Positions 1 through 8,928 of a stretch of DNA of 64,000 nt are shown here, in pieces. The DNA comes from Chryseobacterium sp. PMSZPI (GTDB lineage: Bacteria > Bacteroidota > Bacteroidia > Flavobacteriales > Weeksellaceae), in assembly GCF_002835665.1 (NCBI RefSeq), contig NZ_PIZV01000070.1, forward strand, positions 62,001 to 126,000, read 5' to 3'. Within the stretch, counting starts at the first letter, position 1, and each line of letters begins with the position of its first letter. The notes under the pieces are model-generated. The model had not been told where the DNA came from. It saw nothing but the letters and a program-made list of their open reading frames with translations, and ran no database searches. Both the position numbers and the translations under genes were made by a program.

Positions 1-8
1 TACGTTTT

Positions 9-132
9 ACCATTAAGGTTCTTAAGATTTTTAGAATATTAAGTTTGGGCTTCGCTTTAAGAGGCGTCTTGCTTATAAAAAATCTTTGATTTTTTCTTAA
101 TTAAACTCAACAACTTAATTTATCTTAATGGT
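9..132. repeat. Short element with imperfect terminal inverted repeats
   Basis: The motif ACCATTAAG at 9-17 returns inverted as CTTAATGGT at 124-132, and the similarity continues inwards less perfectly. The interior is AT-rich with a short GC-richer patch near 47-70 and has no credible gene. It looks like a small non-coding palindromic or MITE-like element downstream of the helicase gene. No second copy is obvious in this window. Confidence 0.4.
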
Positions 133-177
133 TCAAATAAATTTTTAATAAAATTTAAAAAGAATCTTCATCTTATT

Positions 178-211
178 AAAAAAACGATTCCTGATATGGG
201 AATCGTTTTTT
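178..211. terminator. Bidirectional rho-independent terminator
   Basis: The arms AAACGATTCC and GGAATCGTTT flank a short loop, with an A-run on the left and a T-run on the right, so the hairpin can stop transcription from either side. It lies just after the stop codon of the minus-strand helicase. Confidence 0.8.
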
Positions 212-214
212 ATT

Positions 215-1567
215 TTATTTCTTTCTCTTCGATTTAGACTTAGCTTTTTGCTGTGCTCTGTTGGCTCCAAACTTCTTAGGTGCCTTTCTTTTCGATGGTC
301 CACCCCAGTTTTCTTTGGTATTTTTGGCTTTCTTTTCGTGGAAAGCTCCTCCACCTTCGTTTAGTTTAACCTGTACAGGATTTTTCATTACCACTTCATC
401 TTTTTCTGAAGCAATTTTATTAGGATTAATTTTCACTTCTCCAGGAAAATCATTGAACTGCAATTCTTTATCCATCAACAATTCAATATCAAGAAGTAAA
501 GGTTCTTCTTTTTTAGTAACAAAAATAATAGTTTTACCTTCTTTATCCGCTCTACCTGTTCTACCGATTCTGTGAATGTACTGTTCAGGGATATCCGGTG
601 TCTCGAAGTTGATAACATGAGTAATATTAGAAATATCAAGACCTCTGGCCATTACATCTGTAGTAATTAATCCTCGGATTTCTTCATTCTCAAATCTTTT
701 CATAGCCTTAAGCCTGTAGTTTTGAGACTTATTGGAGTGAATTACATCAAACTGTTCCGGGAAAAGTTCATCAATTTTGGTAAAAAGAAGGTCAGCGTGT
801 TTTTTATTATTATTAAAAATCAACACTTTAGACATATCTGCATTGGTTTTCAGTAAATGCTCAAGTAAATTAATCTTAGTATTGAAGTTTTCAACTTTGT
901 AGGCGCTCTGTTCAATTTTTTCAAGAGGTGTTCCTGATTTTGCCAATGAAATTTCCAATGGATTAGCAAAGTATTCGTCCAGCATTTCATCTACAGCTTC
1001 CGTCATGGTTGCAGAGAAAAGGATATTTTGTCTCTTCTCTTTCATCATTTCAAAAATATGAGTCAATTGTGGTCTGAAACCTAAATTTAGCATTTCGTCA
1101 AATTCATCAATGATCAGTTTCTGAACTTCTTTTAAGGAAATAGCATTATCAATGGCAAGATCCATCACTCTTCCGGGAGTCCCTACCAAAATATCGCAAC
1201 CATCGTTGAATAATAATTTTTGGGTATTGATATTTTTTCCACCATATATTCCGATCACTCTCGCAGTAATATTCTCTGTCAGTTTTTCAAGAATTTCAGC
1301 TACCTGTACCACCAATTCTCTAGTAGGAACAAGTACCAAAACTGTTGGGTTTCCGGTTTTACTGTATTTCCATGTTTTCAGAACTGGTAAAAGGTAAGCT
1401 AATGTTTTTCCGGTTCCGGTTTGTGCAATACCCATTACATCTCTTCCGGAAAGAATAGGCTTTAAGCTTTTCTCCTGAATTGGAGTAGGCTCAAATAATT
1501 CCAGATCCGCTAAAACATCAAGAATTTTAACCGGCAGGTCAAAATCTGCAAAAGTGAGTTTTTCCAT
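215..1567 (-). CDS. DEAD-box ATP-dependent RNA helicase
   Basis: A 450-residue cytoplasmic RNA helicase, expected to use ATP to unwind or remodel RNA in ribosome assembly or mRNA turnover. The motifs are in family order: Q motif with PTPIQ (about residue 28), Walker A AQTGTGKT (about 48), PTRELV, VGTPGRV, motif II, SAT, then the C-terminal RecA lobe with ARGLD and HRIGRTGR. Motif II reads DEFD rather than DEAD. The last ~40 residues are a Lys/Arg-rich tail, common in RhlE-like proteins and probably RNA-binding. The start is the only ATG in front of the Q motif; a -7 promoter box lies only 4 nt upstream, implying a very short or absent leader. The exact subfamily (RhlE, CsdA or other) is not resolved. 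Confidence 0.95.
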   Translation of the reverse strand: MEKLTFADFDLPVKILDVLADLELFEPTPIQEKSLKPILSGRDVMGIAQTGTGKTLAYLLPVLKTWKYSKTGNPTVLVLVPTRELVVQVAEILEKLTENITARVIGIYGGKNINTQKLLFNDGCDILVGTPGRVMDLAIDNAISLKEVQKLIIDEFDEMLNLGFRPQLTHIFEMMKEKRQNILFSATMTEAVDEMLDEYFANPLEISLAKSGTPLEKIEQSAYKVENFNTKINLLEHLLKTNADMSKVLIFNNNKKHADLLFTKIDELFPEQFDVIHSNKSQNYRLKAMKRFENEEIRGLITTDVMARGLDISNITHVINFETPDIPEQYIHRIGRTGRADKEGKTIIFVTKKEEPLLLDIELLMDKELQFNDFPGEVKINPNKIASEKDEVVMKNPVQVKLNEGGGAFHEKKAKNTKENWGGPSKRKAPKKFGANRAQQKAKSKSKRKK

Positions 1568-1571
1568 TTTG

Positions 1572-1579
1572 CAAAGATA
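1572..1579 (-). promoter_or_regulatory. -7 box TATCTTTG of the helicase gene
   Basis: On the minus strand this reads TATCTTTG, an exact match to the Bacteroidota -7 consensus TAnnTTTG. No TTG is seen at the usual 17-23 nt further upstream. Only 4 nt separate the box from the ATG. Confidence 0.5.
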
Positions 1580-1697
1580 GGTATTAATATGTACAATGTA
1601 AAATGTTCGTTAAAAGGTAATGCATTAGACAGGAGACTTGGGAATCCGAGTTGCAATATTTAGACTCATTTTTCAATCCTAATCTTTACATTTATCT

Positions 1698-3347
1698 TTA
1701 TTTTCTCGTTACCCGTAGTAAAAGTATTAGCACCAAAATAATGGAAAAAGTAAACCCTAAAACAGCGATCAAGGATAATTCTCCAATCTTTGGACCTGAT
1801 TCTGATGTAAAAACAATAGATGTTGCAATAATATTGGCTCCTAAAACCATCGCTAGAATCAAATTGGTAACACTTGATTTTATCAACTGATTGGTCTTTT
1901 CTATGTTTTTAATTTCACTTGAAACGGTAAATTTATTTTCATCTAATTTCTGAAGAACGGAACGAAGCTCTCGGGGAATCTCATCTACATTATCCGTAAA
2001 ATTCATCATTCTGTCCATACCAGTTTTTAGAAGATTTTTTGGACTGATTTTTTTAGTAAAAATTTTCTTTGTGTAGGGATGAAGACTTTTTACGATATCT
2101 AAATCGGGATTAATATTTCTACCAACTCCTTCTATCAGACTGATTCCTTTAAACAACAAATAGAAATAATCGGGCATATAAAGCCTGTTATCTTTTAAGA
2201 TATCCTTCATTTTATTGATAATTACCTGGACATTAATATCTTGTAAAGATGAGCTGTGAACAAAATTCAGAATATCCTCTACATCGCCCTCAAATCTTCT
2301 TTCATCAGGAATTTCATAGCTTACCGCCATTTTCTTTAGATAACGTACTATTTTGTGAGGATTTTTAGCCACAAAACTTACAATAAGATTTTCAAGGATT
2401 TCCTTATCGTTAGGTTGTATTTTTCCAACTGCACCAAAATCAATAAAAACGATTCTGCCATCTTTTTTCACCAGGATATTTCCTGCATGTGGATCAGCAT
2501 GAAAGAATCCGTAATCTAAAATTTGAGATACAAAAAGTCTTAATCCGACTTCTGAAACCTTGACAGGATCAATCTCATTAGCCAAAAGAACAGTTTTATC
2601 TGTTACCTTAATTCCATCAATAAATTCCATACAAAGAATATTGTTGTTGGAAAATTCTTCGTATACTTTTGGAACGTAGGTTTCTTTATTATTCTTAAAA
2701 TTGAGACGGAATTGCTGGATATTATTTTTCTCATTAATTAGAGAAACTTCTTCTAATAAAGATTTTTCGAAAGTGGAAATGGCCTGTTTCAGATTAAGCT
2801 TATCTCCTATTTCGGAATAGGCTGACAAAAGTTTTTCTAAATCTTTAATCAATAGCAAATCATCTTCAATAACGGACTGCACGTCAGGTTTTCTAAGTTT
2901 CAGAATTACCGGACTTCCATCTTTTAATATGGCTTTATAGACTTGTGCAATAGAAGCTGTAGCCAAAGGTTCTTTTTGAATCTCAAGAAAATGGTCTTTA
3001 ATAGAAATATCGAATTCATTTTCCAATGCTTCCTGTACATCCATATCTACCGTTTCTACTTTATCTTGTAGCTTCTGCAATTCCCGAATCATTTCCGGTG
3101 GGAGTAAATCTTCTCTATTACTAAATGTTTGTCCGAGCTTTACAAAAGTAGGTCCGAGTTCTTCCAAAGCAAGTCGTATTCTTTCATAGACTGTTCCTTT
3201 TGAAATAACCTCCTCAGAACCGGCTGAAACAATTTCCTGTTTATTTCCTCCATTCATTCTCGCCAGCAGATCTTTGAAGCCGTATTTACTTAACACAGAA
3301 ATCAGTCTTGCAGATCTTTTCAATTTTCTTTGTTGCTTGTCAAACAT
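1698..3347 (-). CDS. AarF/ABC1/UbiB-family kinase-like protein
   Basis: A 549-residue atypical kinase of the ABC1/UbiB family. Members are membrane-associated ATPases linked to isoprenoid-lipid (quinone) biosynthesis or lipid homeostasis. Visible family marks are KLGQTFSNR (KxGQ motif, about residue 91), the Ala-rich ATP loop ATASIAQVYKA (about 130), the catalytic FHADPHAGNIL (about 282) and FIDFGAVG (about 300). Two hydrophobic helices close the C-terminus (about 500-545), as in UbiB. It is monocistronic, with the helicase downstream on the same strand after a 130-bp gap. The Flavobacteriia make menaquinone, so a strict ubiquinone role is unlikely and the substrate is unknown. Confidence 0.9.
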   Translation of the reverse strand: MFDKQQRKLKRSARLISVLSKYGFKDLLARMNGGNKQEIVSAGSEEVISKGTVYERIRLALEELGPTFVKLGQTFSNREDLLPPEMIRELQKLQDKVETVDMDVQEALENEFDISIKDHFLEIQKEPLATASIAQVYKAILKDGSPVILKLRKPDVQSVIEDDLLLIKDLEKLLSAYSEIGDKLNLKQAISTFEKSLLEEVSLINEKNNIQQFRLNFKNNKETYVPKVYEEFSNNNILCMEFIDGIKVTDKTVLLANEIDPVKVSEVGLRLFVSQILDYGFFHADPHAGNILVKKDGRIVFIDFGAVGKIQPNDKEILENLIVSFVAKNPHKIVRYLKKMAVSYEIPDERRFEGDVEDILNFVHSSSLQDINVQVIINKMKDILKDNRLYMPDYFYLLFKGISLIEGVGRNINPDLDIVKSLHPYTKKIFTKKISPKNLLKTGMDRMMNFTDNVDEIPRELRSVLQKLDENKFTVSSEIKNIEKTNQLIKSSVTNLILAMVLGANIIATSIVFTSESGPKIGELSLIAVLGFTFSIILVLILLLRVTRK

Positions 3348-3592
3348 AGTGTACTAATAATAGGTGCAATGTACTCCAAAAAGTATTCCTATTATTATTT
3401 TTATACTGAATGTTTTTTAGTAAAAAAAGTATTCTGAAGATAAAAAATTAAAAACATTAACACATAATCAACCTTTTATCTTATTAAAACTAATCATAAT
3501 AATAAAATTCAAGCAATAGTGACAATACTTAATATAATTTTCTATATTTACAGGGTACAAATTTTAAAACAAACCAATAAAAGTATTTCAAC

Positions 3593-3760
3593 ATGAAAAA
3601 TTTACGCAACAACAAACTTTCAAGAGAACAATTAAAAGGTATTTCAGGAAATGGTATCATCATCGGTGGTACTTGTTCATACGAATGCTGCCCTACTGAC
3701 GGAAGACCAAGATGTCCAAAAATGATCTGTCCTGCGGTAGTATGTCCTCAATATTTATAA
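3593..3760 (+). CDS. Orphan Cys-rich bacteriocin-like leader peptide
   Basis: A 55-residue peptide with a short basic leader (MKNLRNNKLSREQLKGISGN) followed by a glycine-rich stretch IIIGG at about 22-26 and a core with six cysteines (28, 32, 33, 41, 46, 51) and many prolines. This architecture matches the small bacteriocin-like peptides common in Chryseobacterium, whose leader is thought to be cut after a glycine pair. A near-consensus -7 box (TATATTTA at 3543-3550) lies upstream and a strong terminator follows at once, so it is a self-contained monocistronic unit. No maturase or transporter is adjacent; the nearest C39 exporter in this window is 54 kb away. Its biological activity is unknown. 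Confidence 0.75.
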   Translation: MKNLRNNKLSREQLKGISGNGIIIGGTCSYECCPTDGRPRCPKMICPAVVCPQYL

Positions 3761-3796
3761 GATTAAATTGAGTATTGCCTGAACAGGCTATATTGA

Positions 3797-3828
3797 ATCC
3801 GAAGAGCTATTTCTTCGGATTTTTTTAT
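3797..3828 (+). terminator. Rho-independent terminator after the Cys-rich peptide
   Basis: A perfect 8-bp stem ATCCGAAG/CTTCGGAT with an 8-nt loop is followed by a run of seven T. Confidence 0.85.
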
Positions 3829-3897
3829 TTCCAACAATGGAGAATTTAGAACAATAAAAAAAGATTTTCAGATAATAGAGCGCTTTTTAAACTGTTA

Positions 3898-3905
3898 TAC
3901 ATTTG
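3898..3905 (+). promoter_or_regulatory. -7 box TACATTTG upstream of the secreted protein
   Basis: An exact TAnnTTTG match 35 nt upstream of the ATG at 3941. No clear -33 TTG is present at the usual distance. Confidence 0.5.
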
Positions 3906-3940
3906 GATGAGAAACATTAATATAAAAAATATCACAAATC

Positions 3941-4588
3941 ATGTTACAAAAAATTATTTCAGCCTGCTGTATTATAGCATTCATGGCCGGTTCATTATTC
4001 AAAGCGCAAATAGCTTCTGCAAATACAATTTCAGAAAATATGACTGCTAATCTGGATTATTTAAATCTTACTGATAATCAAAAAAACAAAGTATTGTACA
4101 TTAACAAGGTTGCTGCAGATTCTCTTAATGCCCTTGATAAAAAAATAGGAAATAACTCTAATATTCTAAATAATAAAGCCATTACAAGTGAATTGGTAAG
4201 CATCATGGTGCAACGTGACGCTTCTCTAAGAAAAATCCTTACTCCTGAGCAGGAAGGACAATTTGAGAAGAACAGGATCAAAGAACTTGCCAGCTTCAGA
4301 ACTTTGGTAATGATTCCTTTATTAGATCTTACGGATCAGCAGGTTCCACAGGTGTATGATATCAATTTTAAAAGTGTTCAGGCCATGCAAAACGATTTAG
4401 ATAAACGCAATAAAAGTAATAGAGCCACAAACGAACAAGATGCCCGTCGTATTATCACAAATCAGTTTAAAAATGTAGATAAAGATTTTGAAGCTATATT
4501 AAGCCCATCACAAATAACTATTTATAAAAATAACGAACAAATGCTGATTGATGCGGTTAGAAATGATAAAAAAGTAGCCACAAAATAA
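3941..4588 (+). CDS. Secreted LTxxQ-like protein with internal duplication
   Basis: A 215-residue exported protein: residues 1-28 form a signal peptide (hydrophobic core followed by an Ala-rich cleavage region). The mature part is helical and polar and contains two similar units of ~75 residues. Each starts with LxLTDxQ (about 45 and 126) and ends with an ILTPEQ/ILSPSQ motif (about 107 and 187). The LTxxQ pattern recalls Spy/CpxP-type periplasmic chaperone or metal-sensing proteins, but the match is only motif-level. It is a single gene between two terminators with its own promoter. Function is not established. Confidence 0.75.
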   Translation: MLQKIISACCIIAFMAGSLFKAQIASANTISENMTANLDYLNLTDNQKNKVLYINKVAADSLNALDKKIGNNSNILNNKAITSELVSIMVQRDASLRKILTPEQEGQFEKNRIKELASFRTLVMIPLLDLTDQQVPQVYDINFKSVQAMQNDLDKRNKSNRATNEQDARRIITNQFKNVDKDFEAILSPSQITIYKNNEQMLIDAVRNDKKVATK

Positions 4589-4634
4589 TACATTTTTTAT
4601 TCATCATATTTATTCCCAAACTAAGTCTTTCTTC

Positions 4635-4669
4635 ACGGGGTACCATTCTTTTTTTGGTAGCCCGTTTTT
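4635..4669 (+). terminator. Rho-independent terminator
   Basis: An imperfect stem (ACGGGgTACCA with TGGTAgCCCGT) around a T-rich loop is followed by TTTTTA, 47 bp after the stop codon of the secreted protein. Confidence 0.7.
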
Positions 4670-4738
4670 ATGGATATTTACTTTGAGAAAAAAATATCTT
4701 AACAAAAACGGGATTTCCTTTAATCTATATTGATAGCT

Positions 4739-6247
4739 CTACTTAAGATAAGTATCATAGAGGTCTTTTCTTCTGTCTTTCATGACCTGTACAGAGCCAT
4801 TATGATGAAGGTCCTTCAATAGATTCAAATCGACATCTACAATTAATGTCATCTCTGTATTGGGGGTAGCTTCTCCTTTAATAGCATTTGATGGAAAGGC
4901 AAAATCGGAAGGAGTAAACACAGCTGCTTGTCCAAACTGAATGTCCATATTATTTACTTTCGGAAGGTTACCTACACAGCCTGCAATAGCTACATAACAT
5001 TCGTTTTCTATTGCTCTGGCGGCAGCACAGTGGCGTACCCTCATATATGCATTCTGAGTATCTGTAAGATATGGAACAAATAAAATTTTCATTCCTTGAT
5101 CGGCCAAGATTCTTGGTAATTCCGGAAATTCGACGTCATAACAGATAACAAGTCCGATTTTTCCGCAATCGGTATCGAAAACTTTTATTTCGTTCCCTCC
5201 TTTCATTCCATAATACCTCTTTTCGTTCGGGGTAATATGAATTTTTCTGTACTCATCCTTACGCCCGTCACGATGAAGAAGATAGCTCACATTGTACAAA
5301 TCATTATTATCACTATCAAAAACAGGCATACTTCCGGAAATAATATTCACGTTGTAACTGATCGCCAGTTCTGAGATTTTATTTTTGATCTGTTCGGTAA
5401 GCTTAGCCAGTTCTATCATACTGTCTCTTTCGGAAAGATTATTGAAAGGAGCCAGCAAAGGCGTGTTGAATAGCTCCGGAAAAAGCACAAAATCAGATTT
5501 ATAATCCCCCATTACGTTTACAAAGAACTCTACCTGCTCATAAAAGGATTCTATGTCTTTGAATGGTCTCATCTGCCATTGTACCAGCCCTAAACGGATG
5601 ATACTGTCCTGCATCGTATTTGGGTTTTTGCTGTAATAAATATTATTCCATTGCAAAAGAACTGCATTTTCTCTGGAAGCTTCATCTTCAGGAAGATATT
5701 TTTTCAGGATTTTTATGGGTAGAAAATTATTGGAAAGCTGAAAAGATAATACGGGATCATATATTTCCTTATCTCTGACTTTACGGATATAATTTCTTGC
5801 GGAAAGCTCATGGCTGTACTTATGATAGTTCGGAATTCTACCGCCCAGAATAATAGATTTTAAATTTAATAGTTCACATAATTCTTTTCTGGCATCATAC
5901 AACCTTCTCCCTAAACGAAGTTCACGAAATTCGGGATCTACAAAAACTTCTATTCCGTATAAAACATTTCCTTTTGAAGTATGTGTATTGAAAGTATAAT
6001 TCCCTGTGATATCACTGTATGTATGATCATCACCGAATTCTTCATAATTGACAATAATGGAAAGTGCCACTGCTGCCAATTTTCCGTCTACTGTAATGCA
6101 GATTTGCCCGTCCGGGAATATTCTCGTTAATTTTTCAATACTTTTTTTAGACCAAATGGATTCTGACATTTGCGGATATGCCCTTTTCATGGTTTCTGCC
6201 AGCTCATCATAATCCTGAACTGTCAGGGGTCTTGTTTCTATTTGCAT
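4739..6247 (-). CDS. GNAT acetyltransferase fused to a nitrilase-superfamily amidohydrolase
   Basis: A 502-residue two-domain cytoplasmic protein. Residues ~1-200 form a GNAT N-acetyltransferase fold; the acetyl-CoA loop is seen as ELRLGRRLYDAR near 110. Residues ~215-500 form a carbon-nitrogen hydrolase with the whole nitrilase triad visible: Glu in FPELFN (~260), Lys in YRKIHITPNEK (~337) and Cys in GLVICYDVEFPE (~371). This fusion is known in many bacteria, usually annotated as bifunctional GNAT/carbon-nitrogen hydrolase; its substrate is unknown. It is monocistronic, converging with the secreted protein gene. Confidence 0.9.
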   Translation of the reverse strand: MQIETRPLTVQDYDELAETMKRAYPQMSESIWSKKSIEKLTRIFPDGQICITVDGKLAAVALSIIVNYEEFGDDHTYSDITGNYTFNTHTSKGNVLYGIEVFVDPEFRELRLGRRLYDARKELCELLNLKSIILGGRIPNYHKYSHELSARNYIRKVRDKEIYDPVLSFQLSNNFLPIKILKKYLPEDEASRENAVLLQWNNIYYSKNPNTMQDSIIRLGLVQWQMRPFKDIESFYEQVEFFVNVMGDYKSDFVLFPELFNTPLLAPFNNLSERDSMIELAKLTEQIKNKISELAISYNVNIISGSMPVFDSDNNDLYNVSYLLHRDGRKDEYRKIHITPNEKRYYGMKGGNEIKVFDTDCGKIGLVICYDVEFPELPRILADQGMKILFVPYLTDTQNAYMRVRHCAAARAIENECYVAIAGCVGNLPKVNNMDIQFGQAAVFTPSDFAFPSNAIKGEATPNTEMTLIVDVDLNLLKDLHHNGSVQVMKDRRKDLYDTYLK

Positions 6248-6331
6248 TTGATGTAATTTTATTTAAATTTAGGCAAAAATTATACAAATACCATTTAAAA
6301 CAATAATCACTTTATTATTTTCTATTTATAG

Positions 6332-6613
6332 ATGAAACCGTACGCAGTAACTTTACTCATGAGCATCTCAATTATTTTTTTTTTAAGAATCTTTTATACA
6401 GACTCATCAGTCAATGTTTCACATAATTTAAACCTGTTTTCAGCATCTGAAATAAAACCTCAGGACGCAAAAGGTTTTATTTACTTTTATTTAATAGTTG
6501 CGATGTTATTAAATTATGTTATTTTCCATAAACACATCATATTTAAGCTGATATATTGCTTGTTAATTATGATCAATATTATACTGATCGTTTTTTCATT
6601 AAAGCAATTTTAG
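6332..6613 (+). CDS. Small membrane protein, unknown function
   Basis: A 93-residue protein with three hydrophobic segments (about 5-22, 50-66 and 72-90). No family recognised. It is the first of three plus-strand genes that run together (28-nt gap, then an overlap) and end in a shared terminator, so they are probably cotranscribed. The start is the first ATG after the divergent GNAT-nitrilase gene. Confidence 0.55.
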   Translation: MKPYAVTLLMSISIIFFLRIFYTDSSVNVSHNLNLFSASEIKPQDAKGFIYFYLIVAMLLNYVIFHKHIIFKLIYCLLIMINIILIVFSLKQF

Positions 6614-6641
6614 AAGTAAAAGTATTTATCACAGATAATGT

Positions 6642-7103
6642 ATGTTTGAAAACCTTTCTGATCAGAAGAAAATAAATTTATTCTTAATATTTTCTGTCTT
6701 ATTTCTCATTTTTTTTATTTATCAGATTACAAGACCTGATGATGATGGTGATAAATTTACTATTGCTGATATTAAAGCATCCTTTGATGGAAGAATTATT
6801 AAAAAAGTTGATCTAAAGAAAAATATTTTTTCTCATGTTAAAATATCAAGGAAAAATAAATTTGACACATTGGTGTATCTAGGTGAATATGTAGATAGTA
6901 TAAGTATTGGTGAAAGAATTATTAAACAAAAAAATTCACCTTTCTTTTTTGCTATCAATAAGGAAAGTAATTCCAGAAAATATATTTTCACACTCATTCC
7001 CGAACGTATTTATAACAATGATAAATTTCCTAAAGCCTGGAAAGACAACTGTAAAGGAAATTGGAAAGAAGTAGTAATTCATGAAAAGAATCTCAATAAT
7101 TAA
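6642..7103 (+). CDS. Membrane-anchored hypothetical protein
   Basis: A 153-residue protein with one N-terminal transmembrane helix (about 11-28) and a polar, Lys-rich remainder that should lie outside the cytoplasmic membrane. No family recognised. It overlaps the next gene by 23 nt. Candidate lipobox cysteines are absent, so anchoring is by the helix rather than by lipid. Confidence 0.6.
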   Translation: MFENLSDQKKINLFLIFSVLFLIFFIYQITRPDDDGDKFTIADIKASFDGRIIKKVDLKKNIFSHVKISRKNKFDTLVYLGEYVDSISIGERIIKQKNSPFFFAINKESNSRKYIFTLIPERIYNNDKFPKAWKDNCKGNWKEVVIHEKNLNN

Positions 7104-7320
7104 TTTAGTAGTATCATTAATTTACTTATTACTATCAATATATTTTCAGACAGAATTTTTCCTTGAGTTCATTCCGGTGATTCTGCTTATTTTAATTATT
7201 AATTTTTATATCATTCATCAGCACAATGAAAAGACAATCTTGTATCTTATTAATGGTATAATCCTTCTAATATTGATTTATTTTTTAAGCATTGGAATTA
7301 TTCTAAGACAGGATTGGTAA
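7081..7320 (+). CDS. Small membrane protein, unknown function
   Basis: A 79-residue protein made almost entirely of three hydrophobic segments (about 4-20, 25-45, 54-74). It begins inside the 3' end of the preceding gene, suggesting translational coupling. No family recognised. Confidence 0.55.
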   Translation: MKRISIINLVVSLIYLLLSIYFQTEFFLEFIPVILLILIINFYIIHQHNEKTILYLINGIILLILIYFLSIGIILRQDW

Positions 7321-7322
7321 TA

Positions 7323-7352
7323 AAAAATCCCACCCAAAACGGGCAGGATTTA
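7323..7352. terminator. Terminator between convergent genes
   Basis: A hairpin AAATCC..CCC/GGG..GGATTT just after the stop codon at 7320 and 23 bp before the guaA stop. It has A/T runs on both sides and may serve both genes. Confidence 0.65.
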
Positions 7353-7374
7353 TATTTAAAATTCAAGTCAAAAA

Positions 7375-8904
7375 TTATTCCCACTCAATCGTTGCAGGTG
7401 GTTTGCTTGAAATATCGTAAGCTACTCTGTTGATACCTCTTACTTCGTTGATAATTCTGCTTGAAACAGTATCAAGGAACTCGTAAGGAAGTCTGCTCCA
7501 TGTTGCTGTCATAAAGTCGATGGTATTTGCGGAACGAACTACAGCTGTGTATTCGTAAGTTCTTTCATCACCCATTACTCCTACAGATTTTACCGGAAGT
7601 AATACTACGAATGCCTGAGATACTTTTTCGTAAAGATCGTTTTTGTATAGTTCTTCGATGAAGATATCGTCAGCTTCCTGAAGGATTCTTACTTTCTCAG
7701 CATCTACAGCTCCCAATACTCTGATTCCTAATCCAGGACCTGGGAAAGGGTGTCTGTATACCAAATGGTGAGGAATTCCTAATTCTTCTCCTACTCTTCT
7801 TACTTCGTCCTTGAAAAGCTCTCTTAACGGCTCTAATAATTCGAATTCCATATCTTCAGGAAGTCCTCCAACGTTGTGGTGCGATTTGATCACAGCAGAA
7901 GGTCCGTTTACAGACTGGCTTTCGATAACGTCAGGGTAAATGGTTCCCTGAGCCAAGAATTTAGCGCCTTCAATTTTATGAGATTCTTCATCAAAAACAT
8001 GGATAAATTCGTTTCCGATGATTTTTCTTTTCGCTTCAGGATCATCTACTCCAGCTAATTTTGAAAGGAATCTTTCTTTAGCATCTACCATTTTAATGTT
8101 CATATGGAAATGTTCTCCATATTGATCCATTACTTTCTTGCCTTCATCCTTTCTCAATAATCCAGTATCAACGAAGATACAAGTCAACTGATCACCAATT
8201 GCTTTATGGATCAAAACAGCTGCTACAGAAGAGTCTACACCTCCGGAAAGTCCAAGGATTACTTTGTTGTCTCCTACTTTCTCGCGAATTTCTTCAACAG
8301 TTCTGTCGATATAATTTGTCAGCTTCCAATTTTTCTCTGAATTACAGATTCCAAATACGAAGTTTTCAAGCATTTTTCCACCTTCTTCAGTGTGAGAAAC
8401 TTCAGGATGGAACTGAACACAGAATATTTTTTTGTCTTCGTTAGCAATAGAAGCAATTACCCCAGATTTTGCATTCAGCTCAAAACCTGCCGGCAATTCT
8501 CCTACTTCGTCAAAGTGGCTCATCCAAACCACAGAGTTTTGAGTTACTCCTTTTAATAAAGAACTTTCTTTAACGATTTCAAGATTTGCTTTACCGTATT
8601 CTCCTTTTTCTCCTTTATTTACTTTCCCGCCCAAAAGGTGAGCCGTCATCTGCATTCCGTAGCAAATTCCCAATACAGGAACTCCTTGTTCATATAATTC
8701 TTTTTCAACCAGGTGAGCGTTTTCTGCATTTACAGAGCTAGGTCCACCGGAAAGAATGATCCCTTTTGGTTGTTTTGCTAAAATATCTTGTAAAGGTGTA
8801 TTGTAAGGTAAGATTTCAGAGTATACTCCCATCTCACGGATTCTTCTTCCGATAAGTTGGTTGTACTGGGATCCGAAATCTAAAATAATAATACCGTTGT
8901 TCAT
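7375..8904 (-). CDS. guaA: GMP synthase, glutamine-hydrolysing
   Basis: A 509-residue cytoplasmic enzyme that converts XMP, ATP and glutamine to GMP, the last step of guanine nucleotide synthesis. Residues 1-190 form the class I glutamine amidotransferase, with the nucleophile in GICYGMQ (about C82) and the catalytic pair in FHPEVSHT. Then comes the ATP pyrophosphatase P-loop GLSGGVDSS (about 220) and the GuaA dimerisation domain, ending in the characteristic PPATIEWE. Length is typical for the family. It is the last gene of the purine block but is separated from purD by a terminator and a repeat; a near-consensus -7 box (TATCTTTC at 8926-8933) suggests its own promoter. Confidence 0.98.
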   Translation of the reverse strand: MNNGIIILDFGSQYNQLIGRRIREMGVYSEILPYNTPLQDILAKQPKGIILSGGPSSVNAENAHLVEKELYEQGVPVLGICYGMQMTAHLLGGKVNKGEKGEYGKANLEIVKESSLLKGVTQNSVVWMSHFDEVGELPAGFELNAKSGVIASIANEDKKIFCVQFHPEVSHTEEGGKMLENFVFGICNSEKNWKLTNYIDRTVEEIREKVGDNKVILGLSGGVDSSVAAVLIHKAIGDQLTCIFVDTGLLRKDEGKKVMDQYGEHFHMNIKMVDAKERFLSKLAGVDDPEAKRKIIGNEFIHVFDEESHKIEGAKFLAQGTIYPDVIESQSVNGPSAVIKSHHNVGGLPEDMEFELLEPLRELFKDEVRRVGEELGIPHHLVYRHPFPGPGLGIRVLGAVDAEKVRILQEADDIFIEELYKNDLYEKVSQAFVVLLPVKSVGVMGDERTYEYTAVVRSANTIDFMTATWSRLPYEFLDTVSSRIINEVRGINRVAYDISSKPPATIEWE

Positions 8905-8928
8905 TTTTTGATGATTGATTTGTTTGAA

